64,000 nt of DNA from Symbiodinium natans (GCA_905221605.1 CAJNDS010000186.1:101001-165000); one strand, 5' to 3'; shown: positions 31,987 through 42,360, counted from the first letter of the stretch. The notes: generated by a model not told the origin, from the letters alone. Numbers and translations: made by a program.

Positions 31987-32484
31987 GTTCATGAGAGGGC
32001 TCTTCAGGGAGGGGGGTTTAGGGTTTAGGGTTTCGGGTTTAGGGTTTAGGGTTTCGGCTTTAGGGTTTAGGGTTTAGGGTTTAGGGTTTAGGGTTCTGTA
32101 TAAGGGGGGGGTATGACACCCAAGGTCCCCTAATGCTCCCTAGCTTCGGGGGGTTTAGGGTTCAGGGTTCAGGGTACAGGGGGCTGATAGGGTACGCAAA
32201 CCCTATACCCCTTTATAAACCCGTGAGGAGTTGTAGGATTATGGGATTCGGAAGCCCCTAAACACTTGAGAAGTTTTGCCAGTTGAGGGATCACATCCAA
32301 GCCCCGCTTTGCGGCTGTTAGCATGCCAAACCCACAGGAAGCCTCTGGTGTGTTAGGGTTTTGGTGATTAGGGTTTAGCTATCAATCTTGGACTAGAAGC
32401 CAAAACCCTACACCCGGAACTCTATAAACCCTAAACCCTAAACCCTAAACCCTGAACCCCCTAAAGTACGGTGCATCCGCCGAG

Positions 32485-32547
32485 GCCCTGCGGCTGCGGC
32501 GCGAATGCCAAGATGTGCCGTTGGACCGCCATAGCCTCAGGTTCCGG
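32485..32547 (+). CDS. Exon candidate, A-type module
   Basis: Acceptor GCCGAG then G|CCC: PCGCGANAKMCRWTAIASGS then G; donor GTACTA. GxNAxxC is the A signature. Confidence 0.65.
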
Positions 32548-32617
32548 AGTACTATACCTTAGGGTTTGGGTTTGGGGTTTGGGGTTCCTGGGGTTTGGGG
32601 TTTAGGGTTTAGGGTTC

Positions 32618-32723
32618 CTACTATTTGCTTAAGAACCCCCAAAGAATAAACGGCAATAATCCCTATGTTACCCTTACAGGAAGTTTTTTTTAGTTGTTGG
32701 GGGGTTTCTTAAGCAAATAGCAG
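32618..32723. repeat. MITE-like element, family M4, best copy
   Basis: Ends CCTACTATTTGCTTAAGAA and TTCTTAAGCAAATAGCAGG, about 24-bp inverted repeats. Confidence 0.75.
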
Positions 32724-32945
32724 GTTCGTGTCGGGCTCAGCGCTTGATGAGGGTCGAGGGTTTAGGGGCTTAGGGTTTAGGGTTTTCATGGTTTTGGATT
32801 GTGCTGATTTCAATTTCCTCTCTCGATGCCACCATCTGCTTGCATCCCAAGAGACGTGAAACGCATACAGAGTTTCATCACACGAATTGCCGAGCAAGGC
32901 ACACTTCACATTCATGCTGGTCGGGTTGCACAGCGACGATATCAG

Positions 32946-33002
32946 CACGACGTACCATGCACATCTTGCCCGTTAAGGATGTTGAACATATCGACGTGGC
33001 AG
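32946..33002 (+). CDS. Possible exon, B-type PCTSCPL
   Basis: Acceptor TATCAG, HDVPCTSCPLRMLNISTWQ; donor GTACAC. Phase 0 fits the A exon before it. Confidence 0.45.
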
Positions 33003-33040
33003 GTACACATGGCTGATCAAAGCTCTTGAGGGTTGTCCCG

Positions 33041-33148
33041 AAGCCCCCAAACCGCTCTTGTTCCCCTAAGCCCCAAACCATAAGCCCAAAACCCTTCCAC
33101 CCTACATTCTAAGCCCCAAACCGCTCTTGTTCCCCTAAGCCCCAAACC
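33041..33148. repeat. Duplicated 38-bp segment
   Basis: CAAACCGCTCTTGTTCCCCT with flanks occurs at 33041-33079 and 33111-33148. Confidence 0.85.
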
Positions 33149-33270
33149 CCACACCCGAGCCCCACGACGCTACCCCGAAACCCTAACCCTACAACCCCAA
33201 ACCCCAAACCCCAAACCCCAAACCCTAAACCCTAAACCCTAAACTACCCTAAACAACACAGCCGGCCCAG

Positions 33271-33301
33271 GATGAGTGGGGGTGGCAGCCCCAGCTTTGG
33301 A
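33271..33301 (+). CDS. Possible exon, DEWGW (C-type)
   Basis: Acceptor GCCCAG, DEWGWQPQLW plus one base; donor GTTTGAG. Start resembles DEYDATG at 27584. Confidence 0.45.
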
Positions 33302-33371
33302 GTTTGAGTAGGGGCCCTTTATGCTTTAGAGGGGTAAACCTTAAGGTTTAGGGTTTAGGGTTTAGGGTTTA

Positions 33372-33464
33372 GGACTAGGACCCAGAGCAGGCCCCTATGC
33401 CCTGTTGTTAGTCCTTTTAGGCCAAAAAGGATGCCCTCTTTATTCCTCGGTTGCTCTTGGGTCT
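33372..33464. repeat. Divergent M5-like element
   Basis: CTAGGACCCAGAGCAGG ... GCCAAAAAGGATGCCC ... GCTCTTGGGTC; layout as in M5. Confidence 0.4.
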
Positions 33465-33877
33465 GCGTTTTGCTTGTCTTAGCATTTATACTTGCTCTTG
33501 CTGTAGATTGTTATTGTCTTGCTGAGTTCTTCTCATGGTCATTTTCAAACACATGCATGAACACAGGCTGTGGCGGGCTTAAGGGTTTCATGTTCCAAAA
33601 AAAACAGACCGAGGGCTGACGCTCAAGTTTGGGGAGGGCGTCTTTTCTTTAAGGTGTTGGGGGGAAGGTTCGTGGGGGTTGTCCAGCTCAGGGCCTACGG
33701 CTTAGAGCTCCGGGTTCAGCAGGCTGGCCTTTGGACTCTTTTGGACTGTTCGCCCCAGAGGAGTGACGCGAAACGCAGAGCCTCTGCCCCAAGGTCGGAG
33801 ATGCTGGAATCGGCTGGGTTTTGTGAAGGAACAGAAGTCAATCTGCCATATTGTGAGGAAGCCAGGGTGTGTCCCAC

Positions 33878-33899
33878 ATATATATATATATATATATAT
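33878..33899. repeat. (TA)n microsatellite
   Basis: Eleven TA units. The frames through it (ending YIYIYIY) are not coding. Confidence 0.9.
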
Positions 33900-34215
33900 T
33901 AGCAATAGCTCAGACCAAGTTCCCTCATCGACCTCCCAGGGCCCAAGAGACTCGAAACCCAGGTCAAGATTGGAATCTCCCTGACCATAAGACACCCAAC
34001 ACAAACCTACAACAGGGCTCATTTTCTGAAATTGGTGAGTGTCTATAGCATAAATGTTGGTGAGAGTATACACTAGTGGGTGTCCTTGTGGTATGCTGGC
34101 AATGACAACCCTACTGCGCATAGAGGGGTGCGGCCCCGCAATGGGCTTCTAAGTGGTATAGCTTGGGGCAGAAGTCCTTAAACTGCAGACGGTTAGCCCC
34201 TGTACTCTCTTGCAG

Positions 34216-34384
34216 GGTTCATATCACCTTCAAGGATTCTTGGGTAGCCTCTGTAGGTTTCGGGGCCTTCAGGAACGCCCTGAGGTACGAAAACGAGATC
34301 TGCTACCCCACTTCTGTGGCTTGTCCGGTCACGTGCAAAGAAGACGAGCAGCGCTGCTACATCACCGCACCTCGGCACGAGACA
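34216..34384 (+). CDS. Exon candidate, fused C+B module
   Basis: Acceptor TCTTGCAG then G|GTT: VHITFKDSWVASVGFGAF ..., then YENEICYPTSVACPVTCK and EDEQRCYITAPRHET; donor GTTCGGGG. At 169 bp it joins the C and B modules without an intron, like 46887. An internal acceptor at 34272 is an alternative start. Confidence 0.7.
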
Positions 34385-34398
34385 GTTCGGGGTCTAGG

Positions 34399-34455
34399 GC
34401 GTAGGGTTTAGGGTTTAGGGTTTAGGGTTTAGGGTTTAGGGTTTAGGGTTTAGGG
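34399..34455. repeat. TTTAGGG telomere-like array
   Basis: Seven to eight units beginning 15 bp after the exon. Confidence 0.95.
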
Positions 34456-34510
34456 GGCTCGCCAGACCACAGCGGCCTCTTTCTGTAGGCTCTCAAGTCA
34501 AACCTTTCTA

Positions 34511-34617
34511 CTTAGTAGCTGAGTGAGCAAACTTTACACTTTTTGTTCTACAATAATTAATCCTCTACAGAACTGAAAGTGTACAATTTTTGGGGGGCTC
34601 ATGAACTCAGCAACCAA
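34511..34617. repeat. MITE-like element, family M3, copy 1
   Basis: Ends CTTAGTAGCTGAGTGAGC / ATGAACTCAGCAACCAAG; interior AGAACTGAAAGTGTACA shared with 47712. Confidence 0.65.
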
Positions 34618-35032
34618 GGATAAGATTCTTGGGGGTTGGGGGGTTGTTTGGGTACAGGGCTTAAGCGTGAGCTGTCGGGGGGGCCGCATTGCCTCAGCCC
34701 GACGCTCGAATCAACCTGGGATATTCCCCTGTGCTTTGGCACCTGGGCCTTTGCATATTTCCCCTTCATGTCGAGGAAATATTGTCAGAGTCTTTCAGAA
34801 GCCAACGTTAGGGTTTAGGGCTTAGGGTTCATAGGGTTTTAGGGTTTAGTTTTTGGGGATTTCGTGTCTAGGGAATGTCAGTAAGGCCAGCGGCATGTCA
34901 AGAAGGCTTAGTCTTTAGGGGAGGCTACTTCAGGATAGTGAAGCGTAAGAAGGCGTACATGAGGGGGGGGGACAGACACCCCTTGGGGGCGTCGTAGCAA
35001 AAACCCTGCAAACCCAAATTCCTAAACCCGGA

Positions 35033-35118
35033 ACCCTAAACCCTAAACCCTAAACCCTAAACCCTAAACCCTAAACCCTAAACCCTAAACCACCCTAAAC
35101 CCTAAACCCTAAACCCTA
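35033..35118. repeat. CCCTAAA telomere-like array
   Basis: Near-perfect units upstream of the exon at 35140. Confidence 0.97.
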
Positions 35119-35139
35119 GGAGAGGAGACACAGACTCAG

Positions 35140-35199
35140 GATTACGAGGCCAACGGTGCCCCTGGCGTGTACCGGGAGACTTGCGTCAAGGCGGACCAG
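35140..35199 (+). CDS. Exon candidate, C-type RETCVK
   Basis: Acceptor ACTCAG, DYEANGAPGVYRETCVKADQ; GC donor (CAG|GCTGGG) keeps phase 0 into 35546, giving ADQ-VCPCG. Confidence 0.75.
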
Positions 35200-35545
35200 G
35201 CTGGGCTGAGGTTTGGGGTCTGGGCTCGGGTTTAGGGTTTTGGGTTAGGGCTCAGGACCCCTGATCCCCCGACTACAAACCCCCTGAAAAGAGAAAGAGC
35301 CAGCAAAAGACCTAGAACCTGACATAGTCCTGTATTTTGGTAGGCTGCCCATAGGAGTCTTTCTTGAGGGGGGGGGTGGGGGGGGGTGGCTCGGTTTCGG
35401 GGTGCCATCCCAAGGCCCTGCTTAAGCATCTGGGCTTGGAGGAGGGTAGGGCTCAGGCTCAACGGGCTTTGGTTTACTAAGTCCTGAGCCCTACAGCCTG
35501 AACAGCTCAGAAAAATCCAAAACAGGCTAAACCACCATGAACCAG

Positions 35546-35637
35546 GTTTGCCCGTGCGGCTCTCACTCGCAGCAGTGCCACGACCCCTACTGGGCGTCTT
35601 GGCTGAAGGGGCCTGCTTGCTTTTCAAGCATACGAAG
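35546..35637 (+). CDS. Exon candidate, A-type module
   Basis: Acceptor ACCAG, VCPCGSHSQQCHDPYWASWL then KGPACFSSIR; possible GC donor. Confidence 0.7.
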
Positions 35638-35974
35638 GCTTATTTATACGGGTAGATATACGTGGTTGTAGGTTCACAATTGGCGCAGTTCGGGCTTGTA
35701 ATTTGAGGGTAGTTAGGTTTATGCTTCCAGTAGATTTGTTTTTAAAGGGGGGGGGGGGGCTGGTTAGGCTTACAATGTGAAGCTTGACTAGGCTCACGCA
35801 TCTGTCTACCCCAACTTATGAGCCCGCGTGCTGCTGCCGATGAGGCTCAAGTAGTTCCATGGCATCCTAAACCTAGGCCCTGAACCTTAAATCTACACAC
35901 CCGAAAGTTCTAAAAACACATCTCCGCTGAAGAGCCCTGCAGAAGTCAGCGGTAGATGCGCTGGTTTCCTAGAG

Positions 35975-36043
35975 CTGGCTTGCTTGACATGCCGGAACTT
36001 ACTTGAGCGTCCGGACGCGATGTGTTTGGTGATGTTGGGCGAA
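35975..36043 (+). CDS. Possible exon, B-type ACLTC
   Basis: After CTAGAG reads LACLTCRNLLERPDAMCLVM then LGE; donor GTGTAGGG. C-x2-C-x9-C fits B loosely. Confidence 0.5.
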
Positions 36044-36151
36044 GTGTAGGGGTTAGGGTTTGGGGTTTGGGGTTTGGGGTTTGGGGTTTAGGGAACGGCG
36101 CATCCGTCGTGTTTTCTGTCCAGCAGCTTAGGGTTTAGGTTTAGGGCTGAG

Positions 36152-36212
36152 GACTACCACTACTGCTACCCGCTTGTGGACTGGTGGTCCAACAGCTTCC
36201 TTGCCGCACTGG
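36152..36212 (+). CDS. Exon candidate, YHYCYPLVDWW (C-type)
   Basis: Acceptor GCTGAG, DYHYCYPLVDWWSNSFLAAL plus one base; donor GTCCTC. In phase with 36726. Confidence 0.65.
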
Positions 36213-36725
36213 GTCCTCGAAGCCTTATCCAACCCTAAACCCTAAACCCTAAACCCTAAACCCTAAACCCTGAACCTCTTTAAACCCCTAGGATGCCCTC
36301 AGGAGGCCCCGATGAGGGCTTTTGGAGGGTCTTTGGTTCTCTCATCCCACCTTGTATATATACACGTACATATGTACATATATATATGTATGTCTATGGA
36401 TACATATATACTTGTTTTTTTCAACTATTCTAATCACCTTAAAGACTGAACCCGAAGCGGGGGGCGGGTGGGGGTTTAGCGATCGTTTTGGTAGTTTCAT
36501 TTTTTTTTTTGGGGGGGGGGGGACTTAGGGGGATTTGACGTGAGGGAAGCCTCCAGCCAACGGATCACTGAAGCTCGTCGAAGAAGCTAGCACCCGGAGG
36601 TCTTCCAATGCATGATACCCTAAACCCCAAACTTAAACCCTTGAGGAACCCTTAACACTTTCTGAACCCTTAACCCTAAACCCTTAATCCCCCCCCAAGT
36701 CCTACTGGTGTCCCACGACTCCGAG

Positions 36726-36790
36726 GCACCATGCGCTGCCCCGTGTACTGCACTGAGGATGAGGACTACTGCTACAGCCCCAGCCGCTCG
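36726..36790 (+). CDS. Exon candidate, B-type CPVYC module
   Basis: Acceptor CCGAG, two bases, TMRCPVYCTEDEDYCYSPSR then S. Clear B consensus. GC donor likely. Followed by a poly-G run at about 36818. Confidence 0.75.
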
Positions 36791-37095
36791 GCACGCCGTG
36801 GCTTCTTTCTTTAGGGAGGGGGGGGGGGGGGGGGGTGGCGAAGCATACAGTGGGGTCATGGGTTTAGGGTTTAGGGTTTTTCGAGGGTATAAACCTTGAA
36901 CTTGAGGTCTACAGGCTTTCTTGGGTTCGGGCTTAGTAATTGAATCATCCAAAGATGCTTTTGAAGTTTTCAATGTACGGGGGCTGCCTTCGACGTGCTT
37001 AATACCGAACGTCAAAGCTCAAGCATTATCCAGATCGCCGCCCTTCACGGGAATCACTCCAGGCTTCGGCCTCTCTCGGTTATTGCTCGGGGTAT

Positions 37096-37188
37096 TACCC
37101 TAAACCCTAAACCCTAAACCCTAAACCCTAAACCCTAAACCCTAAACCCTAAACCCTAAACCCTAAACCCTAAACCCTAAACCCTAAT
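37096..37188. repeat. CCCTAAA telomere-like array
   Basis: About 13 perfect units, then TTTTTCTTCTGCGCAG. Confidence 0.97.
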
Positions 37189-37203
37189 TTTTCTTCTGCG
37201 CAG

Positions 37204-37219
37204 ATGCACGGAGCTGCAG
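37204..37219 (+). CDS. Possible 16-nt micro-exon
   Basis: Pyrimidine tract and GCGCAG acceptor, MHGAA plus one base, donor GTCCCT; phase fits both neighbours. Confidence 0.3.
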
Positions 37220-37482
37220 GTCCCTAACTTCTCTTGCTTGGTCTCACGGCCGTTGAATTGCACAGTCTAGCCTTTAGCTAATCTTGCTCATGCTGATTGG
37301 AAAAAACCCTGAACCCTAGACCCTTACATATCAGGCGGTTTCCGAAATTAGGGGTACCTTATTGGGGCCCTCATTATAAGGGAATCCTACTATTTGGGAT
37401 CTATACTTGGGGACCCCATTTTCGTAACCCCCCTTTAAGGTTTGGGGGGGCTGTTGCCGGTGCCCTTTGCACGACCCCCAAG

Positions 37483-37547
37483 GCTACAACGCGAATGGCG
37501 AGTGGCTGAGCACCGTGGAGACCTGCGCGTCCTGCCTTCCAGAGGAA
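37483..37547 (+). CDS. Exon candidate, C-type VETC
   Basis: Acceptor CCAAG, two bases, YNANGEWLSTVETCASCLPE then E. Donor GC at 37548 or GT at 37551. Confidence 0.7.
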
Positions 37548-37565
37548 GCTGTCCGGTTCAGGGTT

Positions 37566-37698
37566 CTGCTGTTTTGTTTAAGACCCACCCCAACAGAAGA
37601 TATTCTTCCTTATATAAGGGTGAAAATTTACTTCTAGGGGTGATTATCTTTCTTTGTTTTTTTTTGGGGTGGGGGGGGGGTTCTTGAGCAAATGGCAG
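37566..37698. repeat. MITE-like element, family M4
   Basis: Left CTGCTGTTTTGTTTAAGACC, right GGTTCTTGAGCAAATGGCAG; interior CTTCCTTATATAAGGG. Confidence 0.6.
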
Positions 37699-38171
37699 GG
37701 TTCAGGGTTCGACCCTTTGGCTTTGTAAGGTTTAGGGTTCAGGGTTGACGTTGAAGGGTTCAGGGCTCAGGGTGGATTGCTGAAGCTCTTGCGGAGTTTG
37801 TTCCTGTTTCTCTTCAGCCATGAGATGATCCAATCCAAACATCTCAGACCCCAGGCCCGCAACAGGACTAAGCCCTAAACCCTGCACCCTAAACTTTCTG
37901 CTCTCTTCCCCCCTAAACCCTAAACTGCCCTAAGCCCTAAAGCCCTAGACAGCCCGAAACCCTAAAAACCCGAAGCCCTAAACCCTAAACCCTAAACCCT
38001 AAACCCGAAGCCCTAAGCCCCTGCAGAGTTTGCTTAAGCCTGGAGGGCTGATGGGATGAAGGGACCTTGGGTGGCCAAGGCTTATCCACTACTTTCTCCA
38101 GAACCCCCCCAAAAAAAAGAGACAACAGCAAAAAACACAGTAGAAAATGATCAATATAAATATATGTCTAC

Positions 38172-38206
38172 ATATATATATATATATATGCATATATATT
38201 TATTTA
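38172..38206. repeat. (TA)-rich microsatellite
   Basis: ATATATATATATATGCATATATAT-type run in an AT-rich patch of the intron. Confidence 0.85.
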
Positions 38207-38727
38207 TACACGATAATAAGTCTGGAGCACAAACCAGGTACCAAAGGGGACAAAGTGCAAGTGCACTGGCCAGAATTCCTTCTCATGTGACTTCAACGCG
38301 CCTCGGCTTATATGTTTTTCGCATGGCAAACCCTAAACCCCAAATTGTAAACCGTGCGTTTGTTGCTGCTTACCATTGGCTTCGGAATGTTCAGTTGTTT
38401 TCGGCTTTTATGGTTGGTTTCGGGCTACAGGAAATCGGGCTTCGGACAAGGAAGTTCGCAGACTTTCGATGGGCCAGCGGGAGGGTCTGAATTCCCTAAG
38501 GTTTGAAGCCCTAAACCCTAACCCTTTTTCGGCTCCATCCACAGTTCGGGGTTAGGGGTTTTTAGTTTAGGGGCGTGGTGAGGCCCTTGAGCTTTTTCGT
38601 CTTTGGGCTGGGGGGAGGCGGGAGGAATGTTGCAGGTTTTGGCTGGACTTAGAGCATCAGACAGACAGACCCCTAAGCCCTAAACCCTAAACCCTAAACC
38701 CTAAGCCCTAAGCCCTAAACCCTAAAG

Positions 38728-38793
38728 GAGTGGGGGTACAGCTGGACGGAATGCCTTCCAATCGAAGGAGGCGGGGGCATCTGTTTGGGCCTG
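38728..38793 (+). CDS. Exon candidate, C-type WTEC
   Basis: The acceptor CCTAAAG lies in a heptamer run. Reads EWGYSWTECLPIEGGGGICL then GL; donor GTGGGG. Phase 0 both ends. Confidence 0.7.
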
Positions 38794-39180
38794 GTGGGGT
38801 GCGGGGATTGGGGAGCTTTCAGCCCAAAGCTCTAAGGGTTTAGGGTTTAGGGTTAAGGGTTTAGGGTTTGGGGTTTAGGGCCTGAAGCTTGAAGCCCAGA
38901 GCAAGTTTTGTTCATGGCTTAGGGGAGGACCCACTCGAAGGTTCATGAGTACTGTAAGTCGGGGGTTGTGAGTAGGGTGGCCGTACTTGCAGCCCTGGCT
39001 TAAGGTGTAGGGGAGCCTGCTTGAAATCACCACCGGTGAATATTGAAGTATCAAACTTGTAAGGTGGTATCCGTCAGGTTTGGAGTTTTCTCTGGATCTC
39101 TCTCTGAACTCAAGACCTTACCAAGCTTAACCACCAGTCCTATCGTCTCCTTTTTCATGTTTCAGCATGAGTGCACATAC

Positions 39181-39361
39181 GTATGTATGTATGTATGTAT
39201 GTATGTATGTATGTATGTATGTATGTATGTATGTATGCATATATATATATATGTATGCATATGTGAATTTTGTATAACGTTCTGTCCATCCTTATTGGTT
39301 GAAGGGCTTTTCTGCATGCATGCATGCATGCATGCATGCATGCATGCATGCATGCATGCAT
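39181..39361. repeat. (GTAT)n and (GCAT)n tetranucleotide repeats
   Basis: GTAT at 39181-39236 and self-complementary GCAT at 39312-39361, in an intron. Confidence 0.95.
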
Positions 39362-39493
39362 GTATGTGTCTATTCGTTTGCTCCTGTTGCTCGGCATTGG
39401 CATGTTCAGCATGGGACACCGGGAAACCCTGAGCCCTAAACCGCCTAAACCCTAAATCTCAACTTCGGGGGCCTAGAGTTCTCACTGGGTTTA

Positions 39494-39610
39494 AGCCCTA
39501 AACCCTAAACCCTAAACCCTAAACCCTAAACCCTAAACCCTAAACCCTAAACCCTAAACCCTAAACCCTAAACCCTAAACCCTAAACCCTAAACCCTAAA
39601 CCCTAAACCC
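39494..39610. repeat. CCCTAAA telomere-like array
   Basis: About 16 perfect units. Confidence 0.97.
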
Positions 39611-39670
39611 TTGGGGGTCTTGGGATGCTTTCGTTCTGCCAGGGACTTGAGGTGGGTTGTTTTGTTGCAG

Positions 39671-39745
39671 AGGCCTCTCCCTCATTAAAGCCTTCGCTCT
39701 GGTACCCTACCTTTGGAACGACTCCTGTCCTACAACTGCCCCGAA
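39671..39745 (+). CDS. Possible exon, YLWNDSC (C-type)
   Basis: Acceptor GTTGCAG; frame gives ...FALVPYLWNDSCPTTAP. WNDSC carries a sequon and resembles WNETC at 16313. An acceptor at 39690 is an alternative. Confidence 0.45.
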
Positions 39746-39826
39746 GTCCCTAAGTTATGCCTTTAGGGGTTGGGGTTTAGAAGTTTAGGGTTTAGGGTTT
39801 AAGCCCGAAACCCCAATTCTTCGCAG

Positions 39827-39853
39827 GCTACTGCCCACCCACGTGCGCCGATG
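39827..39853 (+). CDS. Short exon candidate, B-type CPPTC
   Basis: Acceptor TTCGCAG, two bases, YCPPTCAD plus one base; canonical GTGAGG donor. 27 nt, phase 1 both ends. Confidence 0.5.
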
Positions 39854-40198
39854 GTGAGGCGGGGGCCGCAGACAGATTTTTTTTGTTTGCACGGGACGGG
39901 TTTCAGGGTGTTGGGTTGAGGGCTTAGGGTTGAGGGTTGGTGCGAACTTCTGAAGGTTGGTGGATATAGGGTTGATTCATCATTTCTTCACGCTTCAGTG
40001 CTTAAGCATTCGGAACCCACCCCGCATACACCTGGAACGCTGCCTCGGGGCGTTGTCCGCGAGGCGGCGCCCGAAGTTGGGGGCGATGTTTTCGCTGAGG
40101 GGAGGGGGCTTAGGGTCGGGGCTGGGGATTATAGTTCTTAGGCTATGATTATAGGGGTTAGATCCAGTTGTGGGAGGTCCCTGCCCCAAACGCCTGAA

Positions 40199-40221
40199 CC
40201 CCCCCCCCCCCCCCCCCCCCC
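40199..40221. repeat. Poly-C tract
   Basis: 23 C; another of about 19 lies near 40391. Confidence 0.95.
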
Positions 40222-40579
40222 TCCCCAAAACCCTCAAAAGCTCATAGAGGCTCAACCCACATAAGGTTTAAGGATATCAGAGCATCGCATCAGACTCCGG
40301 AGTCGCACCTTGCTGCTTAGTGTTCTGACTTTACAGGAGAGCTTGGCTCCTGAGGTCAGCTGTCGACGACGATCCCACACATGCTGAGCCCCCCCCCCCC
40401 CCCCCCCCCAACAAAGACTATGCCCGAAACCCTACACCCCTGACCAACAAAAAACCCCCCAAATCCTAGGGCCCCTAAGCCCCTAAGCTTCTAAGCCCCT
40501 ATGCCCCTAAGCCCTAACCTTAAACCCTAAACCCTAGTATCAGCACCTGCCACCCATAAAAGGCCCTCACAGCCTTGAG

Positions 40580-40658
40580 GGAGTCCCGAGGTCAGCTGCC
40601 CCATTGTGGACGACTACAAGCCCGACGGCTCCTGGTTGGGCTGGGCCGACCCATCCAC
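40580..40658 (+). CDS. Exon candidate, VSCPIVDDY module
   Basis: Acceptor CTTGAG, two bases, SPEVSCPIVDDYKPDGSWLG then WADPS. Donor GTGGGG, phase 2, matching 41523. Its first bases (CCYGAGGTCAGCTG) are duplicated at 40350. Confidence 0.6.
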
Positions 40659-40664
40659 GTGGGG

Positions 40665-40760
40665 CTTGGGGTTTGGTTTGGGGGCTTGGGGGCTTGGGGG
40701 TTTGGGGGTTTGGGGGTTTGGGGGTTTGGGGGTTTGGGGGTTTGGGGGGTTTGGGGTTTC
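40665..40760. repeat. TTTGGGGG-type repeats
   Basis: GGTTTGGG/GGCTTGGG octamers and longer G runs at the 5' end of the intron; the Gly-Trp reading frames here are artefacts. Confidence 0.9.
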
Positions 40761-41069
40761 TGGGTTTTTTTGGGTGCAAAACTTTTGTACTTTTTGGTTT
40801 TGGGCTCCTATTCTAGCTACTTATACCTAGAAAGCATATACTTTTTTCCAGGGTCTACTCCAAATTAGGGGTTCAGGGTTTGGGGCTTAGGATTTGGGGT
40901 TCTCGAGTCGAGGGCTTAAGGTTTAGGATTTAGGGTTTGGGTTTTCGTGGGCCCTTGGGACGGTGCGTATGCTCCCTTGATGGGTCCAAGAGTGGTACAC
41001 GTGGGAATATTGTTTCAGATGGTTCAAAGGGCCACGACAAGTTAGGGTTTAAGGAATGACGTGTTTGAG

Positions 41070-41171
41070 TTGGGATGTTCCCCCTTACACTAACAGCCCT
41101 TAATAGGGATTCTTGTAGGGGGCACTAACATTAACTGTAAAGGACTGCTAGTATAAGGAGGAACTTCCCAA
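41070..41171. repeat. MITE-like element, family M1, intact copy
   Basis: Ends TTGGGATGTTCCCCCTTACA ... GTATAAGGAGGAACTTCCCAA. Confidence 0.75.
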
Positions 41172-41522
41172 TGTTTCAGGTTAAAGGTCCATGGCTTTGG
41201 GAACCCCAACGGGATCGAGGCTCATTTCGAACTTGGCACACACTAAGGTTGGCCACGAATCGCCTGAACTCTCAGTCCCCTTAGCCCCGCCCAAGAGCCC
41301 CCCCCCCCCCCCCCCTCTGCCCTCCCCCCCCCCCCTCCCCCCCTCCCCCAACCCGACCCAAAAGCCTCTCAGAGTTAAAGTACCTAAACTCCCCCCCCCC
41401 CCCCCCCCCGAAACACCCCCCCGCCCAACCTAGACCTAAGCCCCCACCCAAAAACCTCTCAGAGTTCAGCCCTAAACCCTAAACCCTAAACCCTAAACCC
41501 TAAACCCTAAACCCCTAAACAG

Positions 41523-41610
41523 GAAGTGCGCCGCCAACTGGGACAGCTGCCCCTGCGGGACGGAGGCCAAGTCCTGCCCCGGCGCCACCGCCATGCGCTG
41601 CATCTTCAAG
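41523..41610 (+). CDS. Exon candidate, full A module
   Basis: Acceptor AACAG then G|AAG: KCAANWDSCPCGTEAKSCPG, then ATAMRCIFK; donor GTCTCC. Phase 0 exit fits the B exon at 42981. Confidence 0.8.
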
Positions 41611-41734
41611 GTCTCCCAGGGTGTAGGGTTTAGGGTTTAGGGTTTGGGGTTTAGGGTTTAGGGTTTGGGGTTTAGGGTTTAGGGTTTAGGGTTTGGGGTT
41701 TAGGGTTTAGGGTTTGGGTCTTCAAGGTCTCCCA
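41603..41734. repeat. Telomeric array bounded by 16-bp direct repeats of a donor site
   Basis: TCTTCAAGGTCTCCCA at 41603-41618 and again at 41719-41734, enclosing about 100 bp of TTTAGGG/TTTGGGG. The repeat spans the exon end and donor AAG|GT. Confidence 0.85.
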
Positions 41735-42045
41735 ACCTCCCTCCCCCACCCCTTTCTCTTTTTGGGGTTTGGGGTGTAGGGTTTAGGGTGTAGGGTTTAG
41801 GGCCTCCTCCCCCCCCCCCCCCTTTCTCTTCTTGGGGTTTAGGGTGTAGGGTTTAGGGTTTGGGGTTTGGGGTTTGGGGTTTGGGGTTTGGGGTTTTGGG
41901 TTTGGGGTTTAGGGTTTGGGGTTGTGGGTTTGGTGTTTAGGGGTGTTTCGGATTTGGGGTTTACTTTGCGCGGCTTAGGGTGTTTAGGGCGGCGGTTGAG
42001 GCGGTTGGGGCGGTTTAGCGGGTTTAGGGCGTTTGGGGCTTATGG

Positions 42046-42159
42046 CTAGGATGCCCAGTAGTGCCCTTATTCCCTTTTGGGGGGCTTTAGGTTCCCTTGT
42101 AAACCCCTCTAAGCAAAAAAGGGGCACCCTTTTCCATCCCAGGTTACTGGGCAACCCAG
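42046..42159. repeat. MITE-like element, family M5, copy 1
   Basis: 114 bp, ends CTAGGATGCCCAGTAGTGCC / GGTTACTGGGCAACCCAG. Closely matches 56404-56517 in sequence and length. Confidence 0.8.
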
Positions 42160-42240
42160 ATGGGGTTTGTATAGGGAGTCCAAGGAGATCAGGGTTTGGG
42201 TTCCATGCGCGGCTCTATTCTTTGTGGTACTTTACTGTAA

Positions 42241-42360
42241 CTTTAGATCCTTACCTTTTTTGGGTTTATTGGGTTTCTTATTAAGGCAGCTAGAAGTTTC
42301 ATTTAGATCCTTACCTTTTTTGGGTTTCTTGGGTTTCTTATTAAGGCAGCTAGAAGTTTC
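42241..42360. repeat. 60-bp tandem duplication
   Basis: Two adjacent copies (TTAGATCCTTACCTTTTTTG ...) differing at about two positions, so recent. Confidence 0.95.

Noticed and set aside
35232-35627. 131 aa minus-strand frame
   Set aside because: Overlaps the well supported + strand A exon at 35546 and begins in heptamers.
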